From positions 1-36,917 of the forward strand of contig JAGKTT010000017.1 of assembly GCA_021153285.1 (NCBI GenBank): a DNA stretch of 36,917 nucleotides, written 5' to 3'. The position numbers and the translations under genes are program-made. Each line of letters starts with the position of its first letter. Position 1 is the first letter of the stretch. Positions 1 to 9,200 of the stretch are shown in pieces. The notes beneath the pieces are model-generated. The model saw only the letters and a list, made by a program, of their open reading frames with translations. It had not been told where the DNA came from and made no database searches. The DNA is from Bacteroidia bacterium (GTDB lineage Bacteria > Bacteroidota > Bacteroidia > Bacteroidales > UBA932).

Positions 1-75
1 GTGACTCCGACAGGATTCAAACCTGTAACCTTCTGATCCGTAGTCAGATGCTCTATTCAGTTGAGCTACGGAGCC
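1..75 (-). tRNA. tRNA-Arg (anticodon ACG)
   Basis: Read on the minus strand, the 5' acceptor strand GGCTCCG (75 down to 69) pairs with CGGAGTC (9 down to 3), with one G-T pair. The anticodon stem CTGA/TCAG encloses the loop CTACGGA, which gives anticodon ACG (Arg, CGN codons after A34 to I editing). The T arm has the expected TTTGAATC-type loop. The discriminator is A at position 2. The window edge cuts the gene after the first C of a possible CCA tail, so the 3' end is not fully visible. It lies 23 bp downstream of rplS on the same strand. Confidence 0.93.
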
Positions 76-98
76 GTTTGCAGTTTCCTGCTATTTCC

Positions 99-470
99 TT
101 ATTCGCTTACTCTTGCACCCTTCTTCTCCTTGATGCGAGCCTTCTTACCAGTGAGCTCACGGAGATAGAAAATACGTGCGCGACGAACTTTACCTACCTT
201 ATTGAGTTCGATTGAATCGATGAATGGTGATTCGAATGGGAAGATTCTCTCAACACCTACACCGCTAGCCATCTTGCGAACTGTGAATGTTCTGGTGTTT
301 GCTGATGCTCCACGAAGCTGGATAACTGTTCCTCTGAACTTCTGAAGTCTCTCCTTGTCACCCTCCTTGATTCTGTATGTTACGGTGATTGTGTCACCGG
401 CTTTGAATTTTGGGTAGCTGGCTCTCTTCTCGTTTGCGAATGCCTGCTCTACTACTTTAATAAGATCCAT
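99..470 (-). CDS. rplS: 50S ribosomal protein L19
   Basis: This 123-aa protein starts MDLIKVVEQ and contains the L19 core: a basic region that binds 23S rRNA, a FRGTVIQLRG segment, the VGVERIFPFESP segment, and a lysine/arginine-rich C terminus. L19 sits at the 30S/50S interface. The reading frame is open a further 61 codons upstream, but that stretch overlaps the promoter and leader and is low complexity, so I take the ATG at 470. No clear Shine-Dalgarno sequence is visible; the region before the start is A/T rich, as is usual in Bacteroidetes. A promoter at 552-582 and a leader hairpin at 496-535 precede it. Confidence 0.97.
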   Translation of the reverse strand: MDLIKVVEQAFANEKRASYPKFKAGDTITVTYRIKEGDKERLQKFRGTVIQLRGASANTRTFTVRKMASGVGVERIFPFESPFIDSIELNKVGKVRRARIFYLRELTGKKARIKEKKGARVSE

Positions 471-495
471 TTCTGTATTAAATTTAAATTTTAGG

Positions 496-535
496 GCAAC
501 ATTGCGATTCTTTTTCACCCTTCGCAAGAGGTTGC
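496..535 (-). promoter_or_regulatory. rplS 5' leader hairpin, candidate r-protein leader
   Basis: In the rplS leader the transcript can fold GCAAC/GTTGC (535-531 with 500-496) stacked on TTGCGA/TCGCAA (527-522 with 507-502). A three-base bulge (CTC) lies on one side and a single T on the other, around a 14-nt A-rich loop. The 11 paired bases are perfect. The position, between the promoter and the L19 start, fits an autoregulatory ribosomal-protein leader. I do not match it to a specific Rfam family. Confidence 0.5.
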
Positions 536-551
536 TTTGATTTTGGGATTG

Positions 552-582
552 CAAAGGTAGGAATAATATTTTAACCTCCAAA
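552..582 (-). promoter_or_regulatory. rplS promoter (Bacteroidetes type)
   Basis: On the minus strand there is TTTG (582-579), a 19-nt spacer, then TACCTTTG (559-552). This is an exact fit to the Bacteroidetes primary-sigma consensus TTTG-N19-TAnnTTTG. Transcription would begin near 547, leaving a leader of about 77 nt before rplS. Confidence 0.8.
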
Positions 583-602
583 CTTTTTTGAAGAAATTTT
601 AT

Positions 603-630
603 CAAAAAATGCAAAATTTCACATTTTTGC
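603..630 (-). terminator. Intrinsic terminator after dnaJ
   Basis: On the minus strand GCAAAA (630-625), an 8-nt loop and TTTTGC (616-611) form a 6-bp stem, followed by ATTTTTTG. It lies 27 nt past the dnaJ stop and before the rplS promoter, so it separates the two units. The stem is short and A/T rich. Confidence 0.5.
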
Positions 631-656
631 CCTTGAAATTCCCTGAAATCCATCCT

Positions 657-1829
657 TTAGTCGAACCAATCCTTCAATTTTTCAAAGAAGCTTTTGTCTT
701 CTTTAGTAGGATTTGGCTTGAAAGCATCCTTGTCCCGCAGTGATTCGATGACAGCCTTATCTTCTTTGTCGAGTCTCTTAGGAATCCAGACAGCAATCTT
801 GACGTAAAGATCACCTGTACCGCCATATCCGTTTACGGTAGGGAGTCCCTTGCCGCTGATTCGTGTCACGGTTCCGGACTGGGTTCCTGCGTCAATCTTG
901 ATTTTTCTAGGGCCGTCAATGCAAGGGATTTCGACTTCTGCTCCAAGTATGGCTTCAGGAAGGGAGATTATCTTTGTATAATAAAGATTGTTTCCTTCGC
1001 GCTTGAAATCCGGATGCTCCTGCTCTTCGATCACGACAAGAAGATCTCCGTTTATGCCATTGTTCTTTGCAGCGTGTCCTTCTCCCTGGATCGTGAGCTG
1101 CATTCCTGCTTCTACTCCAGCAGGAATCTTTACCTTGATTGTTTCGCGCTTTCGCACCAAACCGCTTCCTCCGCAGGTCCGGCAAGGATTTGTGATAATC
1201 TTTCCTTCTCCTCCGCACTGCTGGCAGGTTGAGTAGGTGACTGTCTGGCCGAAAAGTGAATTGACGACCCTCTGTACCTGTCCTGTGCCTCCGCAGGCTG
1301 TGCAGGTCTTTATGTCTGAACTGTTTTTCGCACCCCTGCCTCCACAGTCGGTGCAAGGAACGCTTTTTTCGATGCTGATTTCCTTTTCCACTCCTTTGGC
1401 GATCTCCTCCAAGGTGAGTTTCACGCGTACGCGTATGTCGCGTCCTCTATATACCCTCTGCTGCCTCTGACCTCCACGATTGCCGCCGAATCCTCCGCCA
1501 AATCCGCTGAAACCGCCGAAGCCTCCACCGAATGCGCCTCCGAAAAGGTCATTGAGAATGTCGTTCAGATTTCCGAATCCGCCGCTGAAGTCAGGGCCGG
1601 CTCCATCTACACCAGCGTGACCGAACTGGTCGTATTTCGCCTTCTTGTCCGGATCGCTGAGGATGGAGTATGCTTCAGCCGCCTCCTTGAACTTCTCCTC
1701 GGCTTCTTTGTCGCCGGGATTCTTGTCAGGGTGGTATTTGACTGCCAGTTTCCTGTAAGCCTTCTTTATTTCGTCTGCCGATGCGCCTTTTTCTACGCCC
1801 AGCACTTCATAATAATCTCTTTTTGCCAT
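657..1829 (-). CDS. dnaJ: Chaperone protein DnaJ (Hsp40)
   Basis: This 390-aa co-chaperone delivers clients to DnaK and stimulates its ATPase. Full type I architecture is visible. The J domain covers about residues 5-66 with the HPD motif at 33-35. A Gly/Phe-rich linker runs from about 75 to 120. The zinc-binding domain at 159-224 has four CxxCxGxG repeats (CTDCGGRG, CTACGGTG, CQQCGGEG, CRTCGGSG). The C-terminal substrate-binding domains follow. It begins 13 bp after grpE on the same strand, so the two form an operon. dnaK is not in the window. No CIRCE element is visible. Confidence 0.98.
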   Translation of the reverse strand: MAKRDYYEVLGVEKGASADEIKKAYRKLAVKYHPDKNPGDKEAEEKFKEAAEAYSILSDPDKKAKYDQFGHAGVDGAGPDFSGGFGNLNDILNDLFGGAFGGGFGGFSGFGGGFGGNRGGQRQQRVYRGRDIRVRVKLTLEEIAKGVEKEISIEKSVPCTDCGGRGAKNSSDIKTCTACGGTGQVQRVVNSLFGQTVTYSTCQQCGGEGKIITNPCRTCGGSGLVRKRETIKVKIPAGVEAGMQLTIQGEGHAAKNNGINGDLLVVIEEQEHPDFKREGNNLYYTKIISLPEAILGAEVEIPCIDGPRKIKIDAGTQSGTVTRISGKGLPTVNGYGGTGDLYVKIAVWIPKRLDKEDKAVIESLRDKDAFKPNPTKEDKSFFEKLKDWFD

Positions 1830-1842
1830 AAATATAGAGGTC

Positions 1843-2454
1843 TTAGATTCCGACTACCACCTTAGCGAAGCGGATGACTTTTCCATTGAGAGTATATCCT
1901 GTCTGAACTACATCGAATACCTTTCCCTTCTTATCTTCTTCCTGTACCGGGAACTGTGCTACGGCCTCGTGAAGGTCGGTGTCAAACGGCTGGTCTATAG
2001 CTTCGATCACTGCCAGACCCTTGCCTTTGAGATATCCCATCAACTTGCTGAAAATGAGCTCGGTACCTTCTTTAGCTGCATCGCTGTCATTTGACTCAAG
2101 GAGTACTTTCAGAGCTCTTTCACAGTCATCCAGAATAGGCAGAAGTCCCTTGATGGTTTCGGTCGATGCCATACTTACCAATTCGAGTTTTTCCTGAGCG
2201 GTACGTCTACGGAAATTGTCGAATTCCGCCATCAGCCTTATATAGTCATCTTTGTCTTTTGCAGTCTTCTCCTCGAGCTGGGCTACCTTCTTTTCCAGCT
2301 CCTCTATCTTAGCCTTATCTTTATTGCCTTTCTTCAGGAATCCCTTCTTTTCCTGCGCAGCTTCTTCCTTAGGCTGCGCCTCCTGCACCGGGGTCTCCTG
2401 TGCTGTCTCCTCCTGATTCAGAGTCTCCTGATTCTTTTGTGTGTTTTCTGACAT
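1843..2454 (-). CDS. grpE: Nucleotide exchange factor GrpE
   Basis: This 203-aa protein releases ADP from DnaK. The N-terminal 50 or so residues are rich in Gln and Glu and probably disordered. A long coiled coil follows (about 45-90), then the family signature around MAEFDNFRRR, and a C-terminal beta domain ending in the typical VVQTGYTLNGKVIRFAKV segment. The ATG at 2454 has AAGGAG about 10-12 nt upstream on the minus strand, one of the few clear Shine-Dalgarno-like sites here. A possible small membrane ORF overlaps its 5' end in another frame. Confidence 0.97.
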   Translation of the reverse strand: MSENTQKNQETLNQEETAQETPVQEAQPKEEAAQEKKGFLKKGNKDKAKIEELEKKVAQLEEKTAKDKDDYIRLMAEFDNFRRRTAQEKLELVSMASTETIKGLLPILDDCERALKVLLESNDSDAAKEGTELIFSKLMGYLKGKGLAVIEAIDQPFDTDLHEAVAQFPVQEEDKKGKVFDVVQTGYTLNGKVIRFAKVVVGI

Positions 2455-2530
2455 ATTCCTTAATCTCCTTAATTGTTATCTTGCCAAACAGAAGTGCGAC
2501 AATAGTCGCAATAATCATAGTTATAAGCAT
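2369..2530 (-). CDS. Possible small membrane protein upstream of grpE
   Basis: This is a 53-aa frame starting at the first ATG after the predicted grpE transcription start. Residues 1-15 (MLITMIIATIVALLF) form one strong hydrophobic segment, followed by a basic stretch (KITIKEIKEYVRKH) as in single-pass, positive-inside membrane peptides. The last 28 or so codons overlap grpE in a different frame and are Gly/Ser/Asp rich, probably shaped by the GrpE coding sequence. I recognise no family. It may be a real short protein coupled to grpE or a chance open frame. Confidence 0.3.
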   Translation of the reverse strand: MLITMIIATIVALLFGKITIKEIKEYVRKHTKESGDSESGGDSTGDPGAGGAA

Positions 2531-2572
2531 CTTATCGTCTTGTTGATTTCGTCTTTTCTTCAAAACGACCGG

Positions 2573-2580
2573 CAAAGATA
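2573..2580 (-). promoter_or_regulatory. grpE-dnaJ promoter, -7 element
   Basis: TATCTTTG on the minus strand matches TAnnTTTG exactly. The -33 region is only a partial match (TTTTCG near 2603-2598). It would give a leader of about 110 nt before grpE, which contains the small ORF. Confidence 0.55.
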
Positions 2581-2754
2581 CAAATAATCTGCCACTCGAA
2601 AAATACTGACAATATGGCAGAAAATATCCGGAATCATAGGATCTGGCTTACCAGAATGTCATATCTTTCACTATAGTTCAGTCTTCGGACAGTGTCAGAT
2701 TATGATGGAGAATGCAATGGTGGCCCGGTCTTTTGCATATTAAAATTTTTAAGC

Positions 2755-2769
2755 AACTCTGCCGGAGTT
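2755..2769. promoter_or_regulatory. Inverted repeat upstream of the glpT-susCD operon
   Basis: AACTC, 5 nt (TGCCG), GAGTT form a perfect short palindrome about 46 bp upstream of the -7 element that precedes glpT. In that position it could be a site for an activator or repressor of the phosphodiester locus. No regulator gene is adjacent, and a 5-bp arm can occur by chance. Confidence 0.3.
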
Positions 2770-2814
2770 ACAAATAAATCTAAAGATTTATCGACGGAAT
2801 AACGATTTTTTGAC

Positions 2815-2822
2815 TAAATTTG
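2815..2822 (+). promoter_or_regulatory. Promoter -7 element for the glpT-susCD operon
   Basis: TAAATTTG matches TAnnTTTG exactly, 37 bp before the glpT ATG. There is no TTTG at the expected spacing upstream, so the promoter may need an activator. Confidence 0.6.
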
Positions 2823-2858
2823 CGCAATTTAAATATTAATAACCATAACCGTAAAATA

Positions 2859-4238
2859 ATGGCAAAATTCTTCGATCCGCCACAGGCGAAGCCACTTCTT
2901 CCGAAGGAGAAGATTGATTCTGTTTATAAGTCGATGAGATTCAAGGTCTTTATGGGTTCCTTCCTTGGATATGCAGCTTATTATCTTGTAAGAAAGAACC
3001 TGTCACTTGCAGCTCCTGATATGATTGCCGAGGGATTGGCAGACAAATTCGGTATTGGAGTAGCTGCTTCAGCTCTCTCGATTGCGTATGCATTCAGCAA
3101 GTTCGGAATGGGAATGCTTTCTGACCGTTCTGATGCAAGGAAGTTCCTCACTGTGGGCTTGGTGGTGGCATCGCTTGTTATGATGGCAATGGGCCTTCTG
3201 CCGTATTCGGCTGCAAACCCTGCCTTCAATGTAGCAATGCTCTTTGTGGTTATGCTTTTCGTGGGTGTCCTTTCCGGAATGGGATGGCCTCCTTGCGGAC
3301 GAATGATGGCATATTGGTTCTCGAATAACGAGCGAAGCTTCAAGATGTCGCTCTGGAACACTTCTCATACAATCGGTGCCGGTACCCTTGGTGTCATCGC
3401 TATTTTCGGAGTAGGACTTTTCGCTGACCTTGGAATAGAGCAGACCTGGAGAGCGAACTTTATCGTTCCTTCGGCTTTTGCTCTTATTCTTGCGGTTTTC
3501 TGCTGGTGGTCTCTCCGTGATACTCCCGAGTCGTGCGGACTTCCTTCGGTGGCAGACTGGAGAAACGACCATTCCGGTGTGAAGACAAAGGAAAAGGTGG
3601 GTGAGAAGGTGCCTTTCAAGACTCAGCTCTTTGATTATGTACTCAAGAACAAGTGGATCTGGATGATCGCCCTTGCAAATGCATTTGTATATATGGTAAG
3701 ATATGGTGTGGGTGACTGGTCACCGACATACCTTCAGGAAACCGGCATTATGACAGGTGCAGAAAGTAAGATGGCATTCTCTATCCACAATTATGTCGGA
3801 GCTGTCGGTACGATTGTCTGCGGATGGATCTCAGCGAAATTCTTCAAAGGCAAGTGTGCTCCTCCAAATATCATCTTTATGGGTCTGGTGCTTATCGGAT
3901 GTCTCATCTATTGGCAGGTACCTGCACTTGCTGCCGCTACCGGAATTTCTGCCAAGGTATGGGTGTATGTCGCTCTCATCCTCATCGGATTCTGTATCTA
4001 CGGTCCTGTAGCTCTCGTTAGCATTCAGGCGCTCAACCTCGTCCCTAAGAATGCGGCTGGTACAGCAGCCGGCTTCGTAGGTCTTTCCGGATATCTCATC
4101 GGTGACTCCCTTCTTTCGAAGATTATCGTAGGAGGTATCGCAGACAAGAGCTGGGATATGGCCAACTTCACAATGGTGATCGGTGCAGCGCTCGGTATTC
4201 TTCTTTGTGTGCTTACACTTAAGTCGGAAAAGAACTAA
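2859..4238 (+). CDS. glpT: Glycerol-3-phosphate transporter, GlpT type (MFS, OPA family)
   Basis: This 459-aa inner-membrane carrier of 12 predicted helices aligns with E. coli GlpT from recall, almost without gaps at the N terminus. The first core reads GYAAYYLVRKN with Arg45 and Lys46. SKFGMG supplies Lys81, WNTSH supplies His170 and VRYGVGDWSPTYL supplies Arg281. These correspond to E. coli R45, K46, K80, H165 and R269, the residues that bind glycerol-3-phosphate and phosphate. The frame is open from a TTG at 2820, but that lies in the promoter; the ATG at 2859 gives a GlpT-like N terminus. It is the first gene of the operon, 8 bp before a metallophosphatase. UhpT/UhpC-like sugar-phosphate transport is the main alternative. 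Confidence 0.88.
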   Translation: MAKFFDPPQAKPLLPKEKIDSVYKSMRFKVFMGSFLGYAAYYLVRKNLSLAAPDMIAEGLADKFGIGVAASALSIAYAFSKFGMGMLSDRSDARKFLTVGLVVASLVMMAMGLLPYSAANPAFNVAMLFVVMLFVGVLSGMGWPPCGRMMAYWFSNNERSFKMSLWNTSHTIGAGTLGVIAIFGVGLFADLGIEQTWRANFIVPSAFALILAVFCWWSLRDTPESCGLPSVADWRNDHSGVKTKEKVGEKVPFKTQLFDYVLKNKWIWMIALANAFVYMVRYGVGDWSPTYLQETGIMTGAESKMAFSIHNYVGAVGTIVCGWISAKFFKGKCAPPNIIFMGLVLIGCLIYWQVPALAAATGISAKVWVYVALILIGFCIYGPVALVSIQALNLVPKNAAGTAAGFVGLSGYLIGDSLLSKIIVGGIADKSWDMANFTMVIGAALGILLCVLTLKSEKN

Positions 4239-4246
4239 TAGAATAT

Positions 4247-6175
4247 ATGAAGAAATTTTATTCGTTGCTCATAGCAGCAATGGCAATTGTCGCTGCGGTT
4301 TCTTGTGGAAAGGAGCCGCTTCCGGAGTCTGAAAAGGTAGAGGATCTAAGCTTTCTGATCTCAATGCCATCGGCAGTCAATGGAGCTGCAGGAGATATTA
4401 TAACCCTTAACTTCTATTCTGGAAAGGGTCCTAAGCAAGGAGATGTCGTTCTGCTTAAAAATTCCTCATCTGAAGTGGAATGTGCTATCGTTTCCATAAC
4501 TTCAGATTCCTTCGGTTTCAAACTTTCTCCTGCCCTTACCACCGGTAAGTATAATTTCTATATCAAGCGTGGATCTCAGTCGAAGATGTTGGGCGAGGTG
4601 GAGTTCACTATCGAGAAAAGAGTTGTAATTGAGGAAAAGGAAGGTTATAATGTCTATGGCTTGATCAGTTGCGATGGTAAAGGCGTTCCCGGAGTTGTCG
4701 TGTCAGATGGAGCTGAGACTACGGTTACTGATGAAGACGGCTTGTATTATCTTAAGTCGTATGAGTATGACAGAGTGGTGTTTATGTCTGTACCTAGTGG
4801 TTATGAAGCAGCTTCCAAGGGTGTCCTGCCTATATTCCATAAGGTTCTCGATGGAAATCCTGCGACTACCGAAAGAGCGGACTGGACGCTCGTCAAGACA
4901 GATAATGCAGACCATATAATGTATGTTCTAGGTGATATGCATCTTGCAAAAAGGACTAATGACCTTACCCAATTCGCAGATTTTACCGATGATTTGAACA
5001 AGCAGGTCGCTGCCAATAAATCAAAGAGACAGTATGCTCTGACCTTGGGTGATATGTCCTGGGATCTGTATTGGTACAGTAACTCATATGATCTCTTTTC
5101 TTATCTGGAGACAATCAATTCCAAATTAAGCGGTCTTCAGATCTTCAATTCTATCGGAAACCACGACCACGATATGATGCAGGCCGGTGATTTCGATACA
5201 GTGACAGCCTTTAAGAATAATGTTGCTCCTACATATTATTCTTTCAATATAGGTAATGTACATTATGTGGTTCTTGACAATATCCTTTGCACCAATAAGG
5301 CTGCAAGCGATGGAAGCGGCCGAGATTATAAGGCAAGTCTTACGCAGGAACAGCTTAAGTGGCTTGAAAAGGACCTGTCTTATGTCGATAAGTCAAAGGT
5401 GCTGGTATTGACAATGCACGCCCCTATGTATAATGAGTCCGGCAGCAAGAATATCTCTTATGCTGCTGAATTGGAGAACCTTTGTAAAGGATATGAGACT
5501 CATATAATGAGTGCCCATACTCACGTGATATGGAACAATGACAATGCTTCATCCAATGGAATAATGCACCATAACAGTGGTGCAATCTGTGGAACCTGGT
5601 GGTGGACAGGTTATTATAATCCGGGACTCAACCTTTGCAAGGATGGATCTCCTGCCGGATATTATGTGTATGATATCAATGGAACTGATCTGAAATGGAG
5701 ATTCAAGCCGACAGGCAAGGATTTCTCATATGCTTTCAGGACTTATGACAGGAATGAGATCGTTCTTACTGCGAAGAACTTTGCACCTTCAGCAAGTGCT
5801 TCACATAGTGCCGCATTTGAAAAGTCAGCTTCAGACTGGGTGTCTGCCAGCAAGGATAATTATGTGTATTTCAATGTGTTCGACTATAGCCCGGCCTGGA
5901 ATATCGAGGTTACTGAGAATGGCAAGTCCCTCAAGTATGAAATAGTGAAGGCCAAGGATCCGCTCCATCTTGTTGCTTATGAAGCCCAGAGATACAATGC
6001 CGGTTCAAAGCCGACAAGCGACTTCTGCGCAAGGACAGTCAGCTCCCATATGTTCAGAGTCAAGGCTTCATCTGCATCTTCAAAACTGGAATTCAAGATT
6101 ACGGATGGCTTCGGGAATGTATACACAGAAAGTATGGCCAGACCGAAGAAATTCTCTATATCAGCCTATAAATAA
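4247..6175 (+). CDS. Lipoprotein calcineurin-like metallophosphatase (MetallophosN/MetallophosC type)
   Basis: This 642-aa protein has a lipoprotein signal with Cys20 (lipobox AVSC). An Ig-like segment covers about 35-125 and is absent from its two paralogs downstream. Next comes the beta-sandwich that precedes this phosphatase family (about 133-215), the catalytic calcineurin-like domain (about 222-470) and a C-terminal beta domain. Metal ligands are visible as GDMH (D230, H232), GDMSWD (D269), GNHDH (N305, H306), H391, and AHTH (H424, H426). Motif I is the classical DxH, whereas the paralogs have DxQ. It probably removes phosphate or cleaves phosphodiesters in the periplasm or at the surface. 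The exact substrate cannot be read from sequence. It sits between glpT and susC in one operon. Confidence 0.88.
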   Translation: MKKFYSLLIAAMAIVAAVSCGKEPLPESEKVEDLSFLISMPSAVNGAAGDIITLNFYSGKGPKQGDVVLLKNSSSEVECAIVSITSDSFGFKLSPALTTGKYNFYIKRGSQSKMLGEVEFTIEKRVVIEEKEGYNVYGLISCDGKGVPGVVVSDGAETTVTDEDGLYYLKSYEYDRVVFMSVPSGYEAASKGVLPIFHKVLDGNPATTERADWTLVKTDNADHIMYVLGDMHLAKRTNDLTQFADFTDDLNKQVAANKSKRQYALTLGDMSWDLYWYSNSYDLFSYLETINSKLSGLQIFNSIGNHDHDMMQAGDFDTVTAFKNNVAPTYYSFNIGNVHYVVLDNILCTNKAASDGSGRDYKASLTQEQLKWLEKDLSYVDKSKVLVLTMHAPMYNESGSKNISYAAELENLCKGYETHIMSAHTHVIWNNDNASSNGIMHHNSGAICGTWWWTGYYNPGLNLCKDGSPAGYYVYDINGTDLKWRFKPTGKDFSYAFRTYDRNEIVLTAKNFAPSASASHSAAFEKSASDWVSASKDNYVYFNVFDYSPAWNIEVTENGKSLKYEIVKAKDPLHLVAYEAQRYNAGSKPTSDFCARTVSSHMFRVKASSASSKLEFKITDGFGNVYTESMARPKKFSISAYK

Positions 6176-6206
6176 ACCAACAATACAAACAAACTAACTA
6201 AAATCA

Positions 6207-9200
6207 ATGTTTATGAGATTATTAAAATCTTTTGCAGTTTCTCTAGCATTGATGGTCGTAGGCATAAGCGCCTTCGCCCAGAATAGAGAACTGTCCGGAG
6301 TTGTTCTGGATGCGACTGATTTCCCTCTCATCGGAGTGGCTGTCATCGTGGATGGAACGACTAACGGTGCAATGACAGCAGAGGATGGCAGCTTCAAATT
6401 GACAGTTCCTGCCACTGAAGTAATCCTCAATGTATCGTCTCTTGGTTATGTGACCAGACTGGTTACTGTTCCTGCAACACAGGATAGAATTACTATCCGC
6501 CTCGAAGAAGATAATATGCTTCTGGAGGAGACAGTGGTTGTCGGATATGGTACTCAGAAGAAGGTAAACCTTACCGGTGCTGTCACTGCCGTAGACGATA
6601 AGGCCTTGCAGGACCGCGTGTCTCCAAATCTCAGCAGTATGCTTCAGGGAGCCGTGCCAGGTCTTTCAATCTCTACCTCAAGCGGTAATCCAGGAAGTAC
6701 AGGATCCCTTCAGATCCGTGGTACCGGTTCGATCAACGGCGGAAATCCTCTCGTTCTGATCGATGGCGTGGAAGGTGAAATGGACCGTGTCAATCCGAAC
6801 GATGTGGAGTCAATATCAGTCATCAAGGATGCTTCTGCGGCTGCGGTTTACGGTGCTCGTGCTGCATTCGGTGTAATCCTTATCACAACTAAGAAGGGCG
6901 CTGATGATGATGGCAACGCTGTTATCCGTTATAGCGGACGATTCGGATGGGAACAGCCTACGACTTCTACTGAATTCGAGACAACAGGTTATTGGTCGGC
7001 ATATATCCACAATATGTTCTGGAAGGCGGATGACGGAACCTCACAGTATATCAAATACAACGATTATGATATGCGCCAACTTCTCCTCCGTATCAATGAT
7101 AAGACGGAACATCCTGACCGTCCGTGGGTAACCATCCAGAACAGAGGTGGAAAAGATAAGTACGTTTATTATGCGAACACTGACTGGTATCACGAAATGT
7201 TCAATGACCAGCATCCTGTTCAGCAGCATAATATTTCGATCAGCGGAGGAAGCAAGAAGGTGAAATATTACCTTTCCGGTGCATATAACCAGCAGACTGG
7301 TATCATCAAGGTACGTCCTGATGTATTCGATAAGTTCAATCTCCGCTCAAAGATCGATTTCACTGTCAATAAGTATATGAAAATGAGCAATAACACCTCT
7401 TTCTATACTTCGACTTACGATTATCCGGGAGTAGGAAATGTACAGAATGCGATTGCTTATTCTGCTAACCACGGTCTTGCCTGCTTCACTCCAAAGAACC
7501 CGGATGGAACTTGGGTTTATGGTACAGACTTCCTCGGATATAAGGTTGCGAACGGTCGTCACGCATTCTATGGAAACGACAAGAATGTAAACCTTGACAG
7601 AAAGATGGACTTCGCCAATACTACTGAGCTGAGGATCACACCTATCAAGCCTTTGACAATTACTGCAAACTATACTTACAGATTCCATCAGAACCGTAAT
7701 ACTAACAGAAGTACACCTTTGCAGTATTCTCAGTATCCTGGTGTGATGGCTATTTATACAGGAAAGGGTACAGCCGGTGAAGATTCTCTCACTGAGACAG
7801 TCAACAGCTGGTCATACAATGCAGCCAATCTCTTCTTTACTTATGAGGATACATTCAAGGATGACCACCACCTTACAGTAATGGCCGGAGGTAACCTTGA
7901 GTACTCTTACAGAAAGGATCTTTCTACCATAGGTTACAACATTCTTACAGAAGAGCTTAACGACTTTGACCTTGTCGGTCTCAATGGTTCAGGAGTGAAG
8001 GAATTTATGGCATCCGGTGGACAGTCTGAATATGCTCTCCTCGGCTTCTTCGGACGTATCAATTACGACTACAAGGGCAGATACCTCTTCGAGGTTTCAG
8101 GACGTTATGATGGAACTTCACGTTTTGCAAAGGGAAGCCGTTGGGGTCTGTTCCCGTCAGCATCAGCAGGTTGGCGTATTTCTGAGGAAAAGTGGTTCGC
8201 ACCAGCCAAGAACGTAGTCAGCAACCTCAAGCTTCGTCTGTCATACGGTAGCCTCGGTAACCAGAATGTAGCTGCATATAAGTTCATCCGTAAGATCCAG
8301 ACCTATGACTTCGCTGGTTTCAGCTTCGGTGAAGGTAGCTCGACAGCAAGTTATACATCACTTTCTGCACCGAATGCAGGTGACCTTACCTGGGAAACAT
8401 CACAGCAGTACAACTTAGGTATCGATGCCGGCTTGTTCGATGACAGATTGACATTCACGGCAGAGGCATATATCCGTGATACTAAGGATATGCTTACAGA
8501 CGGTGTGGCTCTTCCAAGCGTTTACGGTGCATCAGAGCCTGATATGAATGCTGCAGATCTCCGTACTAAGGGTTATGAGCTCTCTATCGGTTGGAGAGAT
8601 CAGATCAGCCTCTTCGGAAAGCCTTTCGGTTACAATGTCGGTGCTACTTTGTCTGACTACAGGACAGTCATTACTAAGTACGACAATAAAGAGTATACTT
8701 TCGCGAAGGATTACTATGAAGGTATGGTACTCGGTGAGATCTGGGGCTTCGAGATCGACGGACTTTTCCAGTCGGATGCTGAAGCAAAGGCATACGCAGA
8801 GCAGGTTGACCTCAGCTATATCAATAAGCGTCTCTATGGCGGATGGATGGCCGGTGACCCAAGGTATGTTGACCTGGATGGTGATGGAAAGATATCAGTA
8901 GGTGCCAATACCGTGAAGAAACCGGGTGACCGCAAGATTCTCGGTAATTCGCTCGCATCTCTCCAGTATGGTATCACTGCAGGATTCGACTATATGGGAT
9001 TTGATTTTTCTATCTTCCTTCAGGGAACAGGTAACCACTATTGGTATCCTAACGATGAATCAATGGCATTCTGGGGCCCTTATTCCCGCCCTTATTGTAC
9101 TTACCTCCCATATGACTTCCTTGATAACGTATGGAGTGAGGAAAATCCTGATGCGTATTTCCCAAGACCACGTGCATACGCAGCATTCACATCAGGAGCT

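Noticed and set aside
471..653. A 61-codon N-terminal extension of L19.
   Set aside because: It would cover the exact promoter and hairpin leader, is low complexity, and L19 proteins begin near the chosen ATG.
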